Below are positions 18,539 to 27,141 of a stretch of DNA of 64,000 nucleotides, in pieces; the stretch's first letter is position 1; each line of letters opens with the position of its first letter. This DNA is from Pseudomarimonas arenosa. Its GTDB lineage: Bacteria > Pseudomonadota > Gammaproteobacteria > Xanthomonadales > Xanthomonadaceae. The notes beneath the pieces are model-generated. The model ran no database searches and was not told the origin of the DNA. It was given only the letters and a program-made list of their open reading frames with translations. The stretch is from the NCBI RefSeq assembly GCF_014841215.1, contig NZ_JACYTR010000021.1, positions 1-64,000 on the forward strand. Direction: 5' to 3'. Both the position numbers and the translations under genes were made by a program.

Positions 18539-19141
18539 CTAGCGGTTCTTGTGTTGTTCTTCGGCATCGGTGGTGGCGGTTTCGGCAGTGGGTTCGGTGG
18601 AACTCCACTGTTCCGCTTTGCGTTCCATCAGGGCGATCAACTGCTTGCGCACCTTGGTTGGCAACGGATGCAACTGAAACAGTTCTTCCCAGAACAGTCC
18701 GGCCGCGGCCAGGCGCAACAAATAGCATTTGAGCCCGGCTTCGTCCCAGCGCTGGTCGCCGCGTTGTCGGGCGATTTCGCTTCGGCAGCTGTCCAATAAT
18801 TCGGGTTGATGAACAGCGGCACTGAGCATGCCGGCCACGAATCTGCGCTTCGATTCGTCCTCACTGGTGTGGGAACGGATGAAGCCGATCAGCTCGGCCA
18901 GAGCAGGGTCGACATTGCTCGGTCGCGAGGCCTGCTCACTGGCGCGCCATTGCTTGATGTCGTCATCAAGGAGGCTGCGGAGCAGGTCATCCTTGGTCGG
19001 AAAATGGTAGGTGATGCCGCCGCGGGTGAGGCCAGAAACCGTGGCCAGTTCATCATAGGTCAGGGCACCTGCACCGCTGCGCTCAACGATCTGGCGGGCA
19101 GCGAGAAGAATCTTGGTGCGGGCAAGGGGCGGTCTGGGCAT
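18539..19141 (-). CDS. TetR-family repressor of the efflux operon
   Basis: This is a 200-residue repressor. The N-terminal helix-turn-helix lies at about residues 28-47 (LTYDELATVSGLTRGGITYHF), followed by FPTKDDLL, the standard TetR helix-4 start. The ligand domain resembles the TetR_C group with FVAGMLSAAVHQPELLD. It is the first gene of tetR-mfp-rnd-omf, transcribed in the same direction. A perfect palindrome sits six bases in front of its ATG, so autoregulation together with the pump is likely. The inducer is unknown. Confidence 0.9.
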   Translation of the reverse strand: MPRPPLARTKILLAARQIVERSGAGALTYDELATVSGLTRGGITYHFPTKDDLLRSLLDDDIKQWRASEQASRPSNVDPALAELIGFIRSHTSEDESKRRFVAGMLSAAVHQPELLDSCRSEIARQRGDQRWDEAGLKCYLLRLAAAGLFWEELFQLHPLPTKVRKQLIALMERKAEQWSSTEPTAETATTDAEEQHKNR

Positions 19142-19147
19142 GGGCGG

Positions 19148-19175
19148 TTACTTTACAGAACGTTCTGTAAAGTAA
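19148..19175. promoter_or_regulatory. perfect 28-bp palindromic TetR operator
   Basis: The sequence is TTACTTTACAGAAC followed directly by its exact reverse complement. It ends six bases before the tetR start codon and must cover the promoter or the start region of the transcript. The core ACAGAACGTTCTGT is typical of TetR-type operators. On the reverse strand TTCACA lies directly upstream and could be the -35 element, with TGTAAA inside the palindrome as -10; this promoter assignment is tentative. Confidence 0.85.
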
Positions 19176-19373
19176 TGTGAACGATTCCGCGCTTCCAATG
19201 ATGCCTGCTGCTCACTCGGAATGCGGCCGAGCTGTACGAACAGGCCCGAGTGTCGCAAGCAGGCGTCGTGCTGACAAATGATTCCGTTCGCTGCGCTACG
19301 CAAATCTCTCACGTGGACGCCCGGCGGGGCACTGGTTACGCTGGAGTTGCAAGTATCAGCGGATGGAGAAGGT

Positions 19374-21131
19374 ATGAGCGCCGAGCTGCCAGTGCAGATC
19401 GAGAATGCCGTGACATCAAAGCGCGAGTTGGCGCTTCGGGCGGCGGAGACCATTCGCGATGGCTTCAGCGACTACAACCGGCTGTTTTCTGAGATTACTC
19501 AGCGCGCCAAGCGACGCTTCGAAGAGCGCGACTGGGGCGCGGCGCGACAGGACGCTGTGGATCGGATCGAATCGTACGACCTGTGCGTCGGACGTTCCAC
19601 CGACGCCGTCTCCGAGTTGCTTGGCAAGGCGGCGCTTGATCATGCCTTGTGGAGTCAGATTCGCGATTTCTACGCCGAACTGATCGCCCCACTGATTGAT
19701 CAGGAGCTAAACAAGACCTTTTTCAACACCCTGAGCCGGCGCTTCTTCAAGACCCGGGGAGTCGATCCGGCGATCGAGTTCGTAGCGCTCGACATTGAGC
19801 CTACCGACCGTATTGCGCATCCTGTCGCTCGACACGCCTACGCGGTGTCAGCCGATCTTAGCCAGCTATTCGAGCGGGTTCTGCAGGATTTTCCTTTCGC
19901 CCTCGCTTACCAGGACATTCCACGCTGCGCCGACTTGATCGCACGCGCGCTTCAGGATCAGCTGGCCGACTGGGGCGAACATCCGGTGCATGCTGTGGAA
20001 TTGATGCAAACCGTCTTCTATCGCGAGCGCCGCGCCTATCTGGTGGGCCGGGTGTTTGGCGAGAAGCGCTATGGTCCCTGCGTGATTGCACTGGTGAATG
20101 GCGAGAATGGCGTGCGTGCCGATGCGGTGATCACTCGCCGCGAGCATATTGCCATCCTGTTCGGCTACACCCGTAGTTACTTTCATGCCGATCTGCCGAC
20201 AGTGGGCGATGCGGTGGTGTTTCTGCGCACGCTGTTGCCGAAGAAATCGATCGATGAAATCTACACCGTTCTAGGTCGGGCCAAACAAGGCAAGACCGAG
20301 CGCTACCGGCATTTCTACCGCCATCTGCTTGGTGCTCCTAACGAGCAGTTCGTACACGCTGAAGGCGAAAAGGGCATGGTGATGCTGGTTTTCACCCTGC
20401 CTTCGTATCCATTGGTGTTCAAGCTCATTCGCGATCGCTTTGCCTTCCCAAAGAATGTCGCTAGGGAGGAAGTGCAAGCTAAGTACCGCTTGGTTTTTCA
20501 CCATGATCGTGTCGGACGGCTGGTTGATGCACAGGAGTTTCGCTTTCTACGCTTTCGCAAGGCGCAGTTCGCACCGGCCTTGCTGGAGGAGTTGCTGGAT
20601 GGCTGCAAGGAGAGCGTGTATCAAGAGGGCGAGGATCTGGTGGTGAGCCATTGCTACATCGAGCGCAGGTTGCGGCCTTTGAACCTGTACATCAAGGAAG
20701 TGGATGCTGCGATGGCGATCAAGGCGGCGGTCGACTACGGTCAGGCAATCAAGGATCTGGCGCGCAGTAACATCTTCCCGGGTGATCTGTTGCTGAAGAA
20801 CTTCGGCATGTCGCGTACTGGGCGGGCGATTTTCTACGACTACGATGAACTCTGTCTGGTCACTGAGTGTCGCTTTCGTGCCCTGCCCACAGCTCGTTAC
20901 GACGACGAAGAGATGCACCACGGCGCCTGGTATCACGTCGATGATAATGATGTCTTTCCAGAGCAGTTTCCGCGCTTTCTCGGTCTGAGTGAGGAGCAGA
21001 AGCAGGCCTTGCTGGCCGAACACGGTGAGATCTTTGATGTGCGCTGGTGGTTGGAGGTGCAGGAGCGCTTGCGCAGCGGTGGCTACGCCGATATTCCACC
21101 CTACTACAATGAAGTGCGGCTGGGGCAGTAG
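19374..21131 (+). CDS. aceK: isocitrate dehydrogenase kinase/phosphatase
   Basis: AceK phosphorylates and dephosphorylates isocitrate dehydrogenase, and so switches carbon flow between the TCA cycle and the glyoxylate bypass. The 585-residue product agrees with the family (about 578). Kinase landmarks include KLIRDRFAFPKNVAREEVQAKYRLVF and the loop FYDYDELCLVTECRFR with the DYDE metal-binding segment. The start was moved 32 codons into the open frame to the ATG preceded by GGAGAAGGT. No aceA or aceB is next to it, unlike the enterobacterial aceBAK operon. Confidence 0.95.
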   Translation: MSAELPVQIENAVTSKRELALRAAETIRDGFSDYNRLFSEITQRAKRRFEERDWGAARQDAVDRIESYDLCVGRSTDAVSELLGKAALDHALWSQIRDFYAELIAPLIDQELNKTFFNTLSRRFFKTRGVDPAIEFVALDIEPTDRIAHPVARHAYAVSADLSQLFERVLQDFPFALAYQDIPRCADLIARALQDQLADWGEHPVHAVELMQTVFYRERRAYLVGRVFGEKRYGPCVIALVNGENGVRADAVITRREHIAILFGYTRSYFHADLPTVGDAVVFLRTLLPKKSIDEIYTVLGRAKQGKTERYRHFYRHLLGAPNEQFVHAEGEKGMVMLVFTLPSYPLVFKLIRDRFAFPKNVAREEVQAKYRLVFHHDRVGRLVDAQEFRFLRFRKAQFAPALLEELLDGCKESVYQEGEDLVVSHCYIERRLRPLNLYIKEVDAAMAIKAAVDYGQAIKDLARSNIFPGDLLLKNFGMSRTGRAIFYDYDELCLVTECRFRALPTARYDDEEMHHGAWYHVDDNDVFPEQFPRFLGLSEEQKQALLAEHGEIFDVRWWLEVQERLRSGGYADIPPYYNEVRLGQ

Positions 21132-21153
21132 GTTTGCGCGACTGTTCGCTCTG

Positions 21154-21168
21154 CGCGCCGGAGGCGCG
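21154..21168. terminator. possible bidirectional hairpin between convergent genes
   Basis: CGCGCC and GGCGCG form a six-pair GC stem around a GGA loop between the convergent aceK and 2OG-oxygenase genes. A short run of four A follows on the plus strand, so only the pattern for reverse-strand transcripts is partly present. Weak evidence. Confidence 0.3.
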
Positions 21169-21257
21169 ACAAAACGCCTGTCGATGGAGCTCCTGCCGTG
21201 TGTGGGTCAAACGCCAGCGTAGCGCTGAAAGCCGCCCATCAAGAAACGGCGCTGCGG

Positions 21258-21971
21258 TTATCGCGCCGGTTGACCAAATAGCTTTTCAGCGCGCTGGAAG
21301 AGCACCCAACTGGTAGCTATGTACTTGTCGCCGTTTTCCGGGCGGTTTCCGCGATGCGTGTGGGTAAAGGCCGTGGGAGCAATCAGCAGTGCACCTTTTT
21401 GCGGCTTTATCTTCCGCTGCTGATAGTAGAACTCCGTTTCTCCATGATTAAAGTCGTCGTTAAGATAGACAGTCCAGAGCAGGTGACGGTGTAGCGGCTC
21501 ACAGCTAGGGTCTTTCGGATACAGCTCGCAGTGCCAGTAAGGATAGCCACCTTCACCCGCACGGTAATGCTGCAGATTGATCGAGCCGGGCCGAAAGCAA
21601 GTGCCTATCAAGGTTGCCAATTGTTCATCGGGCAGGGACTGCATATCGTCCAAGGTGATGCGTCGCGCCAGGGTTTCTCCCGGCGGCTGAAACTGCAGCA
21701 TCAAGGGGGCGATCAAGGAGAAGCCGTAATGACGCACATAGCGCAACAGGCAGGCGAACAGGGCGCTATTGAGCTGTTGCTCGGCATCAGCCCATTCTGG
21801 CTTGCCTTGCAGGGTGATGTCGCGACTGTTCTTCAGCTCCGGATACACGCCACCGCCAATGCGGCCGGGATGGCTGGCGCCGGAGGCGTTGAAGCGCTGG
21901 ATCAGTTGCTCACAGAGAGCGGGAGCCAAGGCATTGGGATAGACTTCGATGAAGTCGCCTGGCTTGCTCAT
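21258..21971 (-). CDS. 2-oxoglutarate/Fe(II)-dependent oxygenase, prolyl-4-hydroxylase-like
   Basis: The product is a 237-residue cytoplasmic protein. The double-stranded beta-helix region reads [56 protein letters not shown] and [21 protein letters not shown]. The first iron ligand is probably the histidine of WHCE (with Glu in place of the usual Asp), the distal histidine lies in the FTHTHRG segment, and the lysine/arginine near the end would hold 2-oxoglutarate. The substrate is unknown. Its ATG overlaps the fbp stop, so the two genes are cotranscribed. Confidence 0.78.
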   Translation of the reverse strand: MSKPGDFIEVYPNALAPALCEQLIQRFNASGASHPGRIGGGVYPELKNSRDITLQGKPEWADAEQQLNSALFACLLRYVRHYGFSLIAPLMLQFQPPGETLARRITLDDMQSLPDEQLATLIGTCFRPGSINLQHYRAGEGGYPYWHCELYPKDPSCEPLHRHLLWTVYLNDDFNHGETEFYYQQRKIKPQKGALLIAPTAFTHTHRGNRPENGDKYIATSWVLFQRAEKLFGQPAR

Positions 21972-22984
21972 GACTGCTGATCGTATGATCGATGGTAGCT
22001 AACAACGCGTTCCACCTCGTTCCTTGAGCCAAGGATGACCGGCACGCGTTGGTGCAAGGCAGCGGGTGCCAGATCCAGAATGCGCTGGCGTCCGGTACTG
22101 GCGGCGCCGCCTGCCTGTTCAACCAACATGGCCATCGGGTTGGCTTCGTACATCAGGCGCAGCTTGCCACCCTTGTCCCGGGTCTTGGCATCCAGTGGAT
22201 ACATGAAGATGCCACCGCGAGTCATGATCCGGTGCACATCGGCGACCATCGAGGCGACCCAGCGCATGTTGAAATCCCGCTCCCGCGGACCCGTCTTGCC
22301 GGCCACCAGCTCATCTATATAGCGCTGCACCGGTGGCTCCCAGTGACGCTGATTCGACATGTTAATAGCGAACTCGCTGGTGTCCTCGGCGATGCGCAGG
22401 TTGCGCTTGGTCAGCACAAAGCTGCCGAGTTCACGATCCAGGGTGAACTGATGCACGCCGTCACCTAGAGTGAGTATCAACAGGGTACTTGGTCCGTAAA
22501 CCGTGTATCCCGCCGCAACCTGCTTAACACCCGGCTGCAGAAAGTGCTCGGCATTGGGCTCGGTAATACCCTCGGGACAGCGCAGCACCGAAAAAATCGT
22601 GCCCACCGAGACATTGACATCAATGTTCGAGGAGCCGTCCAGGGGATCAAAGACCAACAGGTAGTTGCCCTTGGGGTAGCGGTGCGGAATCAGGTGCGGA
22701 TCGTCCATTTCCTCGGATGCCAGCGCCGCCAGGTGGCCGCCCCATTCATTGGCGTCGAGGAAGATCTCGTTGGACAGTACATCGAGTTTTTTCTGCGCTT
22801 CACCCTGCACATTGGTCGAGCCCGCACTGCCGAGCACGCCGCCCAATTCGCCCTTGCCAATGGCGTGCGAAATCGATTTACAGGCCCGGGCCACAATCTC
22901 GATCAGCAGGCGCAAGTCCGGCGCCAGTTGACCTCGCTCACGCTGGGCTTCGATCAGGAACCGGGTCAGGGCAACAGCTTTCAT
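21968..22984 (-). CDS. fbp: class I fructose-1,6-bisphosphatase
   Basis: This gluconeogenic enzyme hydrolyses fructose 1,6-bisphosphate to fructose 6-phosphate in the cytosol. The 338 residues fit class I. The metal-binding motif [11 protein letters not shown] is present, followed by [13 protein letters not shown]. Also typical are [15 protein letters not shown] and the sugar-phosphate region with [16 protein letters not shown]. It is first in a two-gene operon with the 2OG oxygenase. Confidence 0.96.
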   Translation of the reverse strand: MKAVALTRFLIEAQRERGQLAPDLRLLIEIVARACKSISHAIGKGELGGVLGSAGSTNVQGEAQKKLDVLSNEIFLDANEWGGHLAALASEEMDDPHLIPHRYPKGNYLLVFDPLDGSSNIDVNVSVGTIFSVLRCPEGITEPNAEHFLQPGVKQVAAGYTVYGPSTLLILTLGDGVHQFTLDRELGSFVLTKRNLRIAEDTSEFAINMSNQRHWEPPVQRYIDELVAGKTGPRERDFNMRWVASMVADVHRIMTRGGIFMYPLDAKTRDKGGKLRLMYEANPMAMLVEQAGGAASTGRQRILDLAPAALHQRVPVILGSRNEVERVVSYHRSYDQQS

Positions 22985-23187
22985 GGACGATACCGAGCAC
23001 GACTGGGGCGGTTATTGTCCTCATCCTGAGCGGTCGACGCCAGAATATTGATCCGACGGTTTGAAGTTCGAACATCCTGTCCAGCTGCAAACCCGGTGTG
23101 TCCGCAGGAGACCTGTACTCGCGGGCGCTTCGCGGCGCCCTCGGCGCTGCGCCTGTTCCGCGGAGTGAAAGACCATTTCGCCGGAGG

Positions 23188-23214
23188 AAAAAAAAGGCCG
23201 CCCGTAGGCGGCCT
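23188..23214 (-). terminator. rho-independent terminator of the tonB-exbBD operon
   Basis: On the reverse strand an eight-pair GC stem (AGGCCGCC with GGCGGCCT, four-base loop) is followed directly by eight T. It lies 27 bases after the exbD2 stop codon. This is the clearest intrinsic terminator in the window. The remaining bases between it and fbp (22985-23187) hold nothing that I recognise. Confidence 0.92.
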
Positions 23215-23240
23215 CAACGGGTTGTCGTTGCCCTGAAGGG

Positions 23241-23651
23241 TTACAGGGTTTCGACGAAACCGATCTTCTCCAAACCTGAATTCTTCGCCATGGTCAGCAC
23301 ATCAGTCAGTTTCTCGTACTGGGCTTCCCCGGCGGTTTCCAACTCAATCATCGGCTGTGGATCGCGTTGGGCTTCGAGAATCATCGAAGCTTCCACCGCG
23401 GCCCGCGGCATCGGCTGATTGTCCCAGAACAGCGCCCCCGACTGGTCGATTCGAATGCGCACCGGCGGCGGCGGATCCTTCTTCTGCTCTGGCTGGTTGC
23501 GGCTCTGCTGCGGCAGATCAATCTGGATTTCGTACGAGGCCATCGGCGCGGTGACCATGAAGATGATCAACAGCACCAGCAGTACGTCCACCAAGGGCGT
23601 GACATTGATGTCCGCCATTGACCCGCTTCCACCTCCGGAACTGAATGCCAT
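23241..23651 (-). CDS. exbD2: biopolymer transport protein ExbD (second copy)
   Basis: ExbD is the proton-responsive subunit of the TonB motor. The 136-residue protein has one N-terminal membrane helix in which the conserved aspartate lies in INVTPLVDVLLVLLIIFMVTAP, and a periplasmic domain. It is the second exbD in the operon, 13 bases after the first. In Xanthomonas campestris the same tonB-exbB-exbD1-exbD2 order occurs and ExbD2 is dispensable for iron uptake; transfer of that finding to this organism is inference. Confidence 0.92.
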   Translation of the reverse strand: MAFSSGGGSGSMADINVTPLVDVLLVLLIIFMVTAPMASYEIQIDLPQQSRNQPEQKKDPPPPVRIRIDQSGALFWDNQPMPRAAVEASMILEAQRDPQPMIELETAGEAQYEKLTDVLTMAKNSGLEKIGFVETL

Positions 23652-23664
23652 AACTCGTTACTCC

Positions 23665-24078
23665 CTAGCGTTCCGGCGTGGTGACAAAGCCAACCTTGGC
23701 AATGCCCACGTCCTTGGCGGTTTTCACCACATTAGCAATGGTGCGGTACTTGGTGGTCTTGTCGGCGCGAATATTGACCTGTGGCTGTGGCTGCTTCTGC
23801 GCTTCCACCGCCAAGCGCGACTCCAGAACGCTCAGGATGATTGGATCATCATTCCAGTACAGGTCGCCCGACTCCGTCACTGCCAGCGTGATCGGTATGC
23901 CCTGCGAATCCGGTTTTTCTTTCAGGGCTTCCTGGGGCAGGGTGACCTGGACTTTGTGCGACATCAGAGGTGCCGTGACCATGAAAATGATCAGCAACAC
24001 CAACATCACGTCCACAAGGGGCGTGACGTTGATCTCGGCCATCGGGCCACCGCTATCGCCGCCGCTACTGAACGCCAT
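23665..24078 (-). CDS. exbD1: biopolymer transport protein ExbD (first copy)
   Basis: This is the 137-residue ExbD paralogue directly after exbB. The membrane helix EINVTPLVDVMLVLLIIFM carries the essential aspartate. The periplasmic part ends NVVKTAKDVGIAKVGFVT. It shares the MAFSSGG start and the helix with ExbD2 but differs clearly in the periplasmic domain, so the two copies are old duplicates and not a recent event. Confidence 0.94.
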   Translation of the reverse strand: MAFSSGGDSGGPMAEINVTPLVDVMLVLLIIFMVTAPLMSHKVQVTLPQEALKEKPDSQGIPITLAVTESGDLYWNDDPIILSVLESRLAVEAQKQPQPQVNIRADKTTKYRTIANVVKTAKDVGIAKVGFVTTPER

Positions 24079-24105
24079 AGCGTCGTTCTCCGTTGATAGT
24101 GTCGA

Positions 24106-24918
24106 TTACTTCTTGGTCACTTCGCCAACACGGGAACCGGTGGCAAAGAAGTCGTGCAAGTCGTGCGCGAAGGTGTCGAAGTTCGAATTGGTGTTGCGGT
24201 TCATGCGGACAAAGAAGTTGTACGCCAACACCGCCGGGATCGCGACGAACAGGCCGATCGCGGTCATGATCAGCGCTTCACCCACCGGTCCTGCCACGGC
24301 GTCGATCGAAGCATTGCCGCTGGAACCGATGCTGATCAGGGCGTGGTAAATGCCCCACACGGTACCCAGCAGGCCGACGAACGGAGCGGTGGCGCCGGTG
24401 GTGGCCAGCCAGGTCAGACCGGTTTCCAGCTTGCTGCTTTCACGGGTGACGGCCTGACGCAGGGCGCGGTCGATGAACTCGGAGCGGTTCAGCGCTTCGA
24501 CCAGACGGCTGCCTTCATGACGCTGATGGTGAGCGGCGGCCTGAGCACAGTCGAGAGCGATCTTCGAGAACGGCTCGCCTTTCGGCTGCTCTTCCATGAA
24601 GCGGATCGCGTCCTGAGCGTTGGTGGTTTCCCAGAAGGTGCGGATCACGCTCTCGGCACGCGAGCGAATCATCATGTTCTTCAGGAAATTGACGAAGGTA
24701 TAGAACCATGAGCCCATGGACATGATGACCAGGACGACAAGCACGACCCAAGCCACAGTATCCATGTTCTGGATCATGTGGTCGAAGCCCATCTTGTTGA
24801 ACGCAGCAGCGTCGGAGTCGACCGCGATGCTGGTCGGCATGGCACTGGCGTTGGCCGTGGTATCGAGCGGCGCGGCCGTGGTTTGGGCCGGCTGAGTGGT
24901 AGTGGCTTCTTGCAGCAT
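24106..24918 (-). CDS. exbB: TonB-system motor protein ExbB (MotA/TolQ family)
   Basis: ExbB forms the pentameric ring that uses the proton gradient to drive TonB. The 270-residue protein has an alanine/threonine-rich N-terminus, a first helix (VAWVVLVVLVIMSMGSWFYTF) and the two conserved helices WLATTGATAPFVGLLGTVWGIYHAL and MTAIGLFVAIPAVLAYNFFVR. It is 18 bases downstream of tonB in the same operon. Confidence 0.95.
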   Translation of the reverse strand: MLQEATTTQPAQTTAAPLDTTANASAMPTSIAVDSDAAAFNKMGFDHMIQNMDTVAWVVLVVLVIMSMGSWFYTFVNFLKNMMIRSRAESVIRTFWETTNAQDAIRFMEEQPKGEPFSKIALDCAQAAAHHQRHEGSRLVEALNRSEFIDRALRQAVTRESSKLETGLTWLATTGATAPFVGLLGTVWGIYHALISIGSSGNASIDAVAGPVGEALIMTAIGLFVAIPAVLAYNFFVRMNRNTNSNFDTFAHDLHDFFATGSRVGEVTKK

Positions 24919-24936
24919 AACGCTTACCCTTATTTA

Positions 24937-25596
24937 TTAGGCTTCGGAGAGTTTGAACGAGATCGGTACCAGCACCCAGCCTTGCACCGGCTGGCCGTTG
25001 CGCAGGCCGGGATTGAACACCCAGTTCTGCACAGCATCTATGGCGGCACGATCAAGCAGACGCGAGCGGCTGGTTTTCTCGATCTCGACCTTGACGGGCT
25101 TGCCGTCGGTGCCAACCAAAACACGGAGTATCACTTCGCCTTCTTCGCGGCGACGAATCGCCTGCGGCGGGTAACGCGGTGGGCGAATCTTGCGATAGGT
25201 CTGATCTTCCGAGGGACCATAGTCGGCTGGCGGCGCAGGAGGCGCCGGCGGCGCCGGCGGCGGGGCCGGAATCGATACGGGGCTCGGAGTATCAAGCACC
25301 ACCGGCGGCGGGGCTTCCGGCGGCGGCGGTACGGGCTTGGGCTTTTCGATCTGCTTCGGCGGCGGGCGCTTCGGCGGTTCCGGCGGCGGCGGCGGCGGGG
25401 GCGGCGGCGGCGGCGGCGGCTCGATGAAGGTAACCTCGACGATCTCTTCCTCTTCCTCTTCGGCCTGCGGCATCGATACCGGCATGATCAGCATCATGAA
25501 CAGCGCGACGTGCATGCACATGGCAAAGGAAAGGCCGAGAATTCGCGGCCAGTTAAGACCCTGATTTTCGTTGTTGGGTGTGTTGAAGTCGGTCAT
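24937..25596 (-). CDS. tonB: energy transducer TonB
   Basis: TonB spans the periplasm and passes energy to outer-membrane receptors. The 219-residue protein has an N-terminal anchor helix (ILGLSFAMCMHVALFMMLI), a run of six glutamates, a proline-rich spacer with 13 consecutive prolines and a C-terminal domain with RYPPQAIRRREEGEVILRVLV and the final GWVLVPISFKL. The proline run is encoded by a nearly pure GGC/CCG triplet tract, so its length may vary between strains. First gene of tonB-exbB-exbD1-exbD2. Confidence 0.95.
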   Translation of the reverse strand: MTDFNTPNNENQGLNWPRILGLSFAMCMHVALFMMLIMPVSMPQAEEEEEEIVEVTFIEPPPPPPPPPPPPPEPPKRPPPKQIEKPKPVPPPPEAPPPVVLDTPSPVSIPAPPPAPPAPPAPPADYGPSEDQTYRKIRPPRYPPQAIRRREEGEVILRVLVGTDGKPVKVEIEKTSRSRLLDRAAIDAVQNWVFNPGLRNGQPVQGWVLVPISFKLSEA

Positions 25597-25696
25597 GCGG
25601 GGCCGCTATTCGTTGCATCCGGATTGATCTGACTGGCCATGGAAACCGGTCAGGGTAGTCAAGCTTAATACCATTGCGGGGCGATCGACAGCCCGG

Positions 25697-26956
25697 TTAC
25701 TTCACTCCGACCGAACGCAGCCACGATTTGGCGTTGTTCTCGGTTTCGGGGTATTTGGCGGCTTCCTTGTAGGCCGCGATGGCAGCCGCCCGGTTGCCTG
25801 ACTCCAGCTCAGCGCCGCCGAGCAGGATGTAGGCATCGCCACGGCGGCGCACACCACGCGACAGGGCGTCATTGGCCGCCTGTTTGGCTTCGGCCCAGCG
25901 TGATTCTTCGTACAGCACACGGGCCAGGTTGATGTGCATCTCACCGTCGGTCGCCAATGCCGCGGCCTTGCGGTAGGCCTCGATGGCACCGGGGAGATTT
26001 TCACCGAAGTAGTTGGCCTCACCGAGGAAGCGGTAGGTTTCAACGGTCTCCGGCAGGATCCCCTTGGCCAGACCTTCGTTGATCGTGGCGATCGCTTCGG
26101 CTTCTTTTTCAGCGTAGTGGTAGAGCTGATAGAGCTGCTTGTAATCGCGCTCTTCGGTCAGCATGCCATTGGCCTTGGCCCGCTCCAGCACCGCGATGGC
26201 CTTGTCGTTCATGTCGGCATTCATATAGATCGCCGCCAGATTGCGCATCAGAGGCTTGTCGTTGGGATTCTTTTCCAGCAGCTGCTCGGCCAGCTTGCCA
26301 GCCTCGTCGTATTGCTCGGTTTCGGCGTAGCAGGCTAGCAGGATCTGATACCAGGAGGTCTGCGGATCGTCGCTCTCGGTAATCGCCCGCTTCATCACAT
26401 CGATGGCTTCGGCGGGTTTTTCCTGACGGTAGAGGATGTTTGCCTTGACGGCCAACTGCTCGGGCTTGGCGCCCTGAGTTTCGTCGAAGAAGCGATTCAG
26501 CCACTTCAGCGCGTTGTCGTAGTCCTCTTCCGACATGTACAGCTGAGAGATCTGGAACATGGTCTGGTAATGCTGGTCATTGCCCAGGCCGTCGTTCTCG
26601 ATGGTCTGCTCAAAGGCCTCGATGGCCTTCGGATAATCGTCGCGATCGATCCAGCTGATGCCAATGATCTGCCAGGCCAGAGATTTCTCATAGGGGCCGG
26701 CAAACTTCGAGTCACGCACGGCCACCGCCGCTTCGTAAGTCTTCTCGAAGTCCTCGCCCTGCGCCAGGTCGTAGGTCTTCTGCACCTGCTTGGCCAGACG
26801 ACGCGACACCGAGTGCTCCGGGTCCTTGCGGACCGCGTTGGGATAGGCCGGCTCCGGCTTTTCATCTTTCTTGCTACGCGCAGCATCAGCCGGCACGGCG
26901 AACACTACGAGCAGCAGCAATGCGACGACGGCATGCAGTAGTCGGGTCGGAGTCAT
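25697..26956 (-). CDS. secreted or periplasmic tetratricopeptide-repeat protein
   Basis: The 419-residue precursor has a signal peptide (LLHAVVALLLLVVFAVPADA|A). A charged segment and a long array of TPR-like helix pairs follow, for example DYPKAIEAFEQTIENDG, EDYDNALKWLNRFFDE and LPGAIEAYRKAAALATDGE. TPR arrays bind other proteins; no enzymatic domain is present. The start is set at the ATG with GAGGAA upstream, 22 codons into the open frame. It precedes tonB on the same strand by 100 bases, and a periplasmic role near the TonB system is possible but unproven. Confidence 0.8.
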   Translation of the reverse strand: MTPTRLLHAVVALLLLVVFAVPADAARSKKDEKPEPAYPNAVRKDPEHSVSRRLAKQVQKTYDLAQGEDFEKTYEAAVAVRDSKFAGPYEKSLAWQIIGISWIDRDDYPKAIEAFEQTIENDGLGNDQHYQTMFQISQLYMSEEDYDNALKWLNRFFDETQGAKPEQLAVKANILYRQEKPAEAIDVMKRAITESDDPQTSWYQILLACYAETEQYDEAGKLAEQLLEKNPNDKPLMRNLAAIYMNADMNDKAIAVLERAKANGMLTEERDYKQLYQLYHYAEKEAEAIATINEGLAKGILPETVETYRFLGEANYFGENLPGAIEAYRKAAALATDGEMHINLARVLYEESRWAEAKQAANDALSRGVRRRGDAYILLGGAELESGNRAAAIAAYKEAAKYPETENNAKSWLRSVGVK

Positions 26957-27019
26957 GCGATTCCTCGAATGGCTACAAACGGATGGCGTGCCCACAGTGC
27001 ACGCCCGCAGAACCGTCAA

Positions 27020-27037
27020 CACTAAACGCTTTTAGTG
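27020..27037. promoter_or_regulatory. 18-bp inverted repeat upstream of the TPR gene
   Basis: CACTAAA and TTTAGTG form a perfect inverted repeat around CGCT, 64 bases before the TPR start. TTGACG lies next to it on the reverse strand and could be a -35 element, but no convincing -10 follows. It may be an operator. The rest of the gap to the ATP-grasp gene holds nothing that I recognise. Confidence 0.4.
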
Positions 27038-27141
27038 CAAATGCTCAATACCCTTGGCGTGACGAATGGCACATTGCCTGCCTCAAACCTGCCCCCATTA
27101 AGCTTTTCTTGGGCAATGTGACGATCGCGTTTCGTTTTTGT

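Noticed and set aside
23048-23236. Small plus-strand frame between fbp and exbD2
   Set aside because: It runs through the terminator hairpin of the tonB operon and has no family features.
24778-25632. Long plus-strand frame opposite tonB and exbB
   Set aside because: It is rich in arginine because it reads the complement of the proline-coding GGC tract; tonB and exbB are certain.
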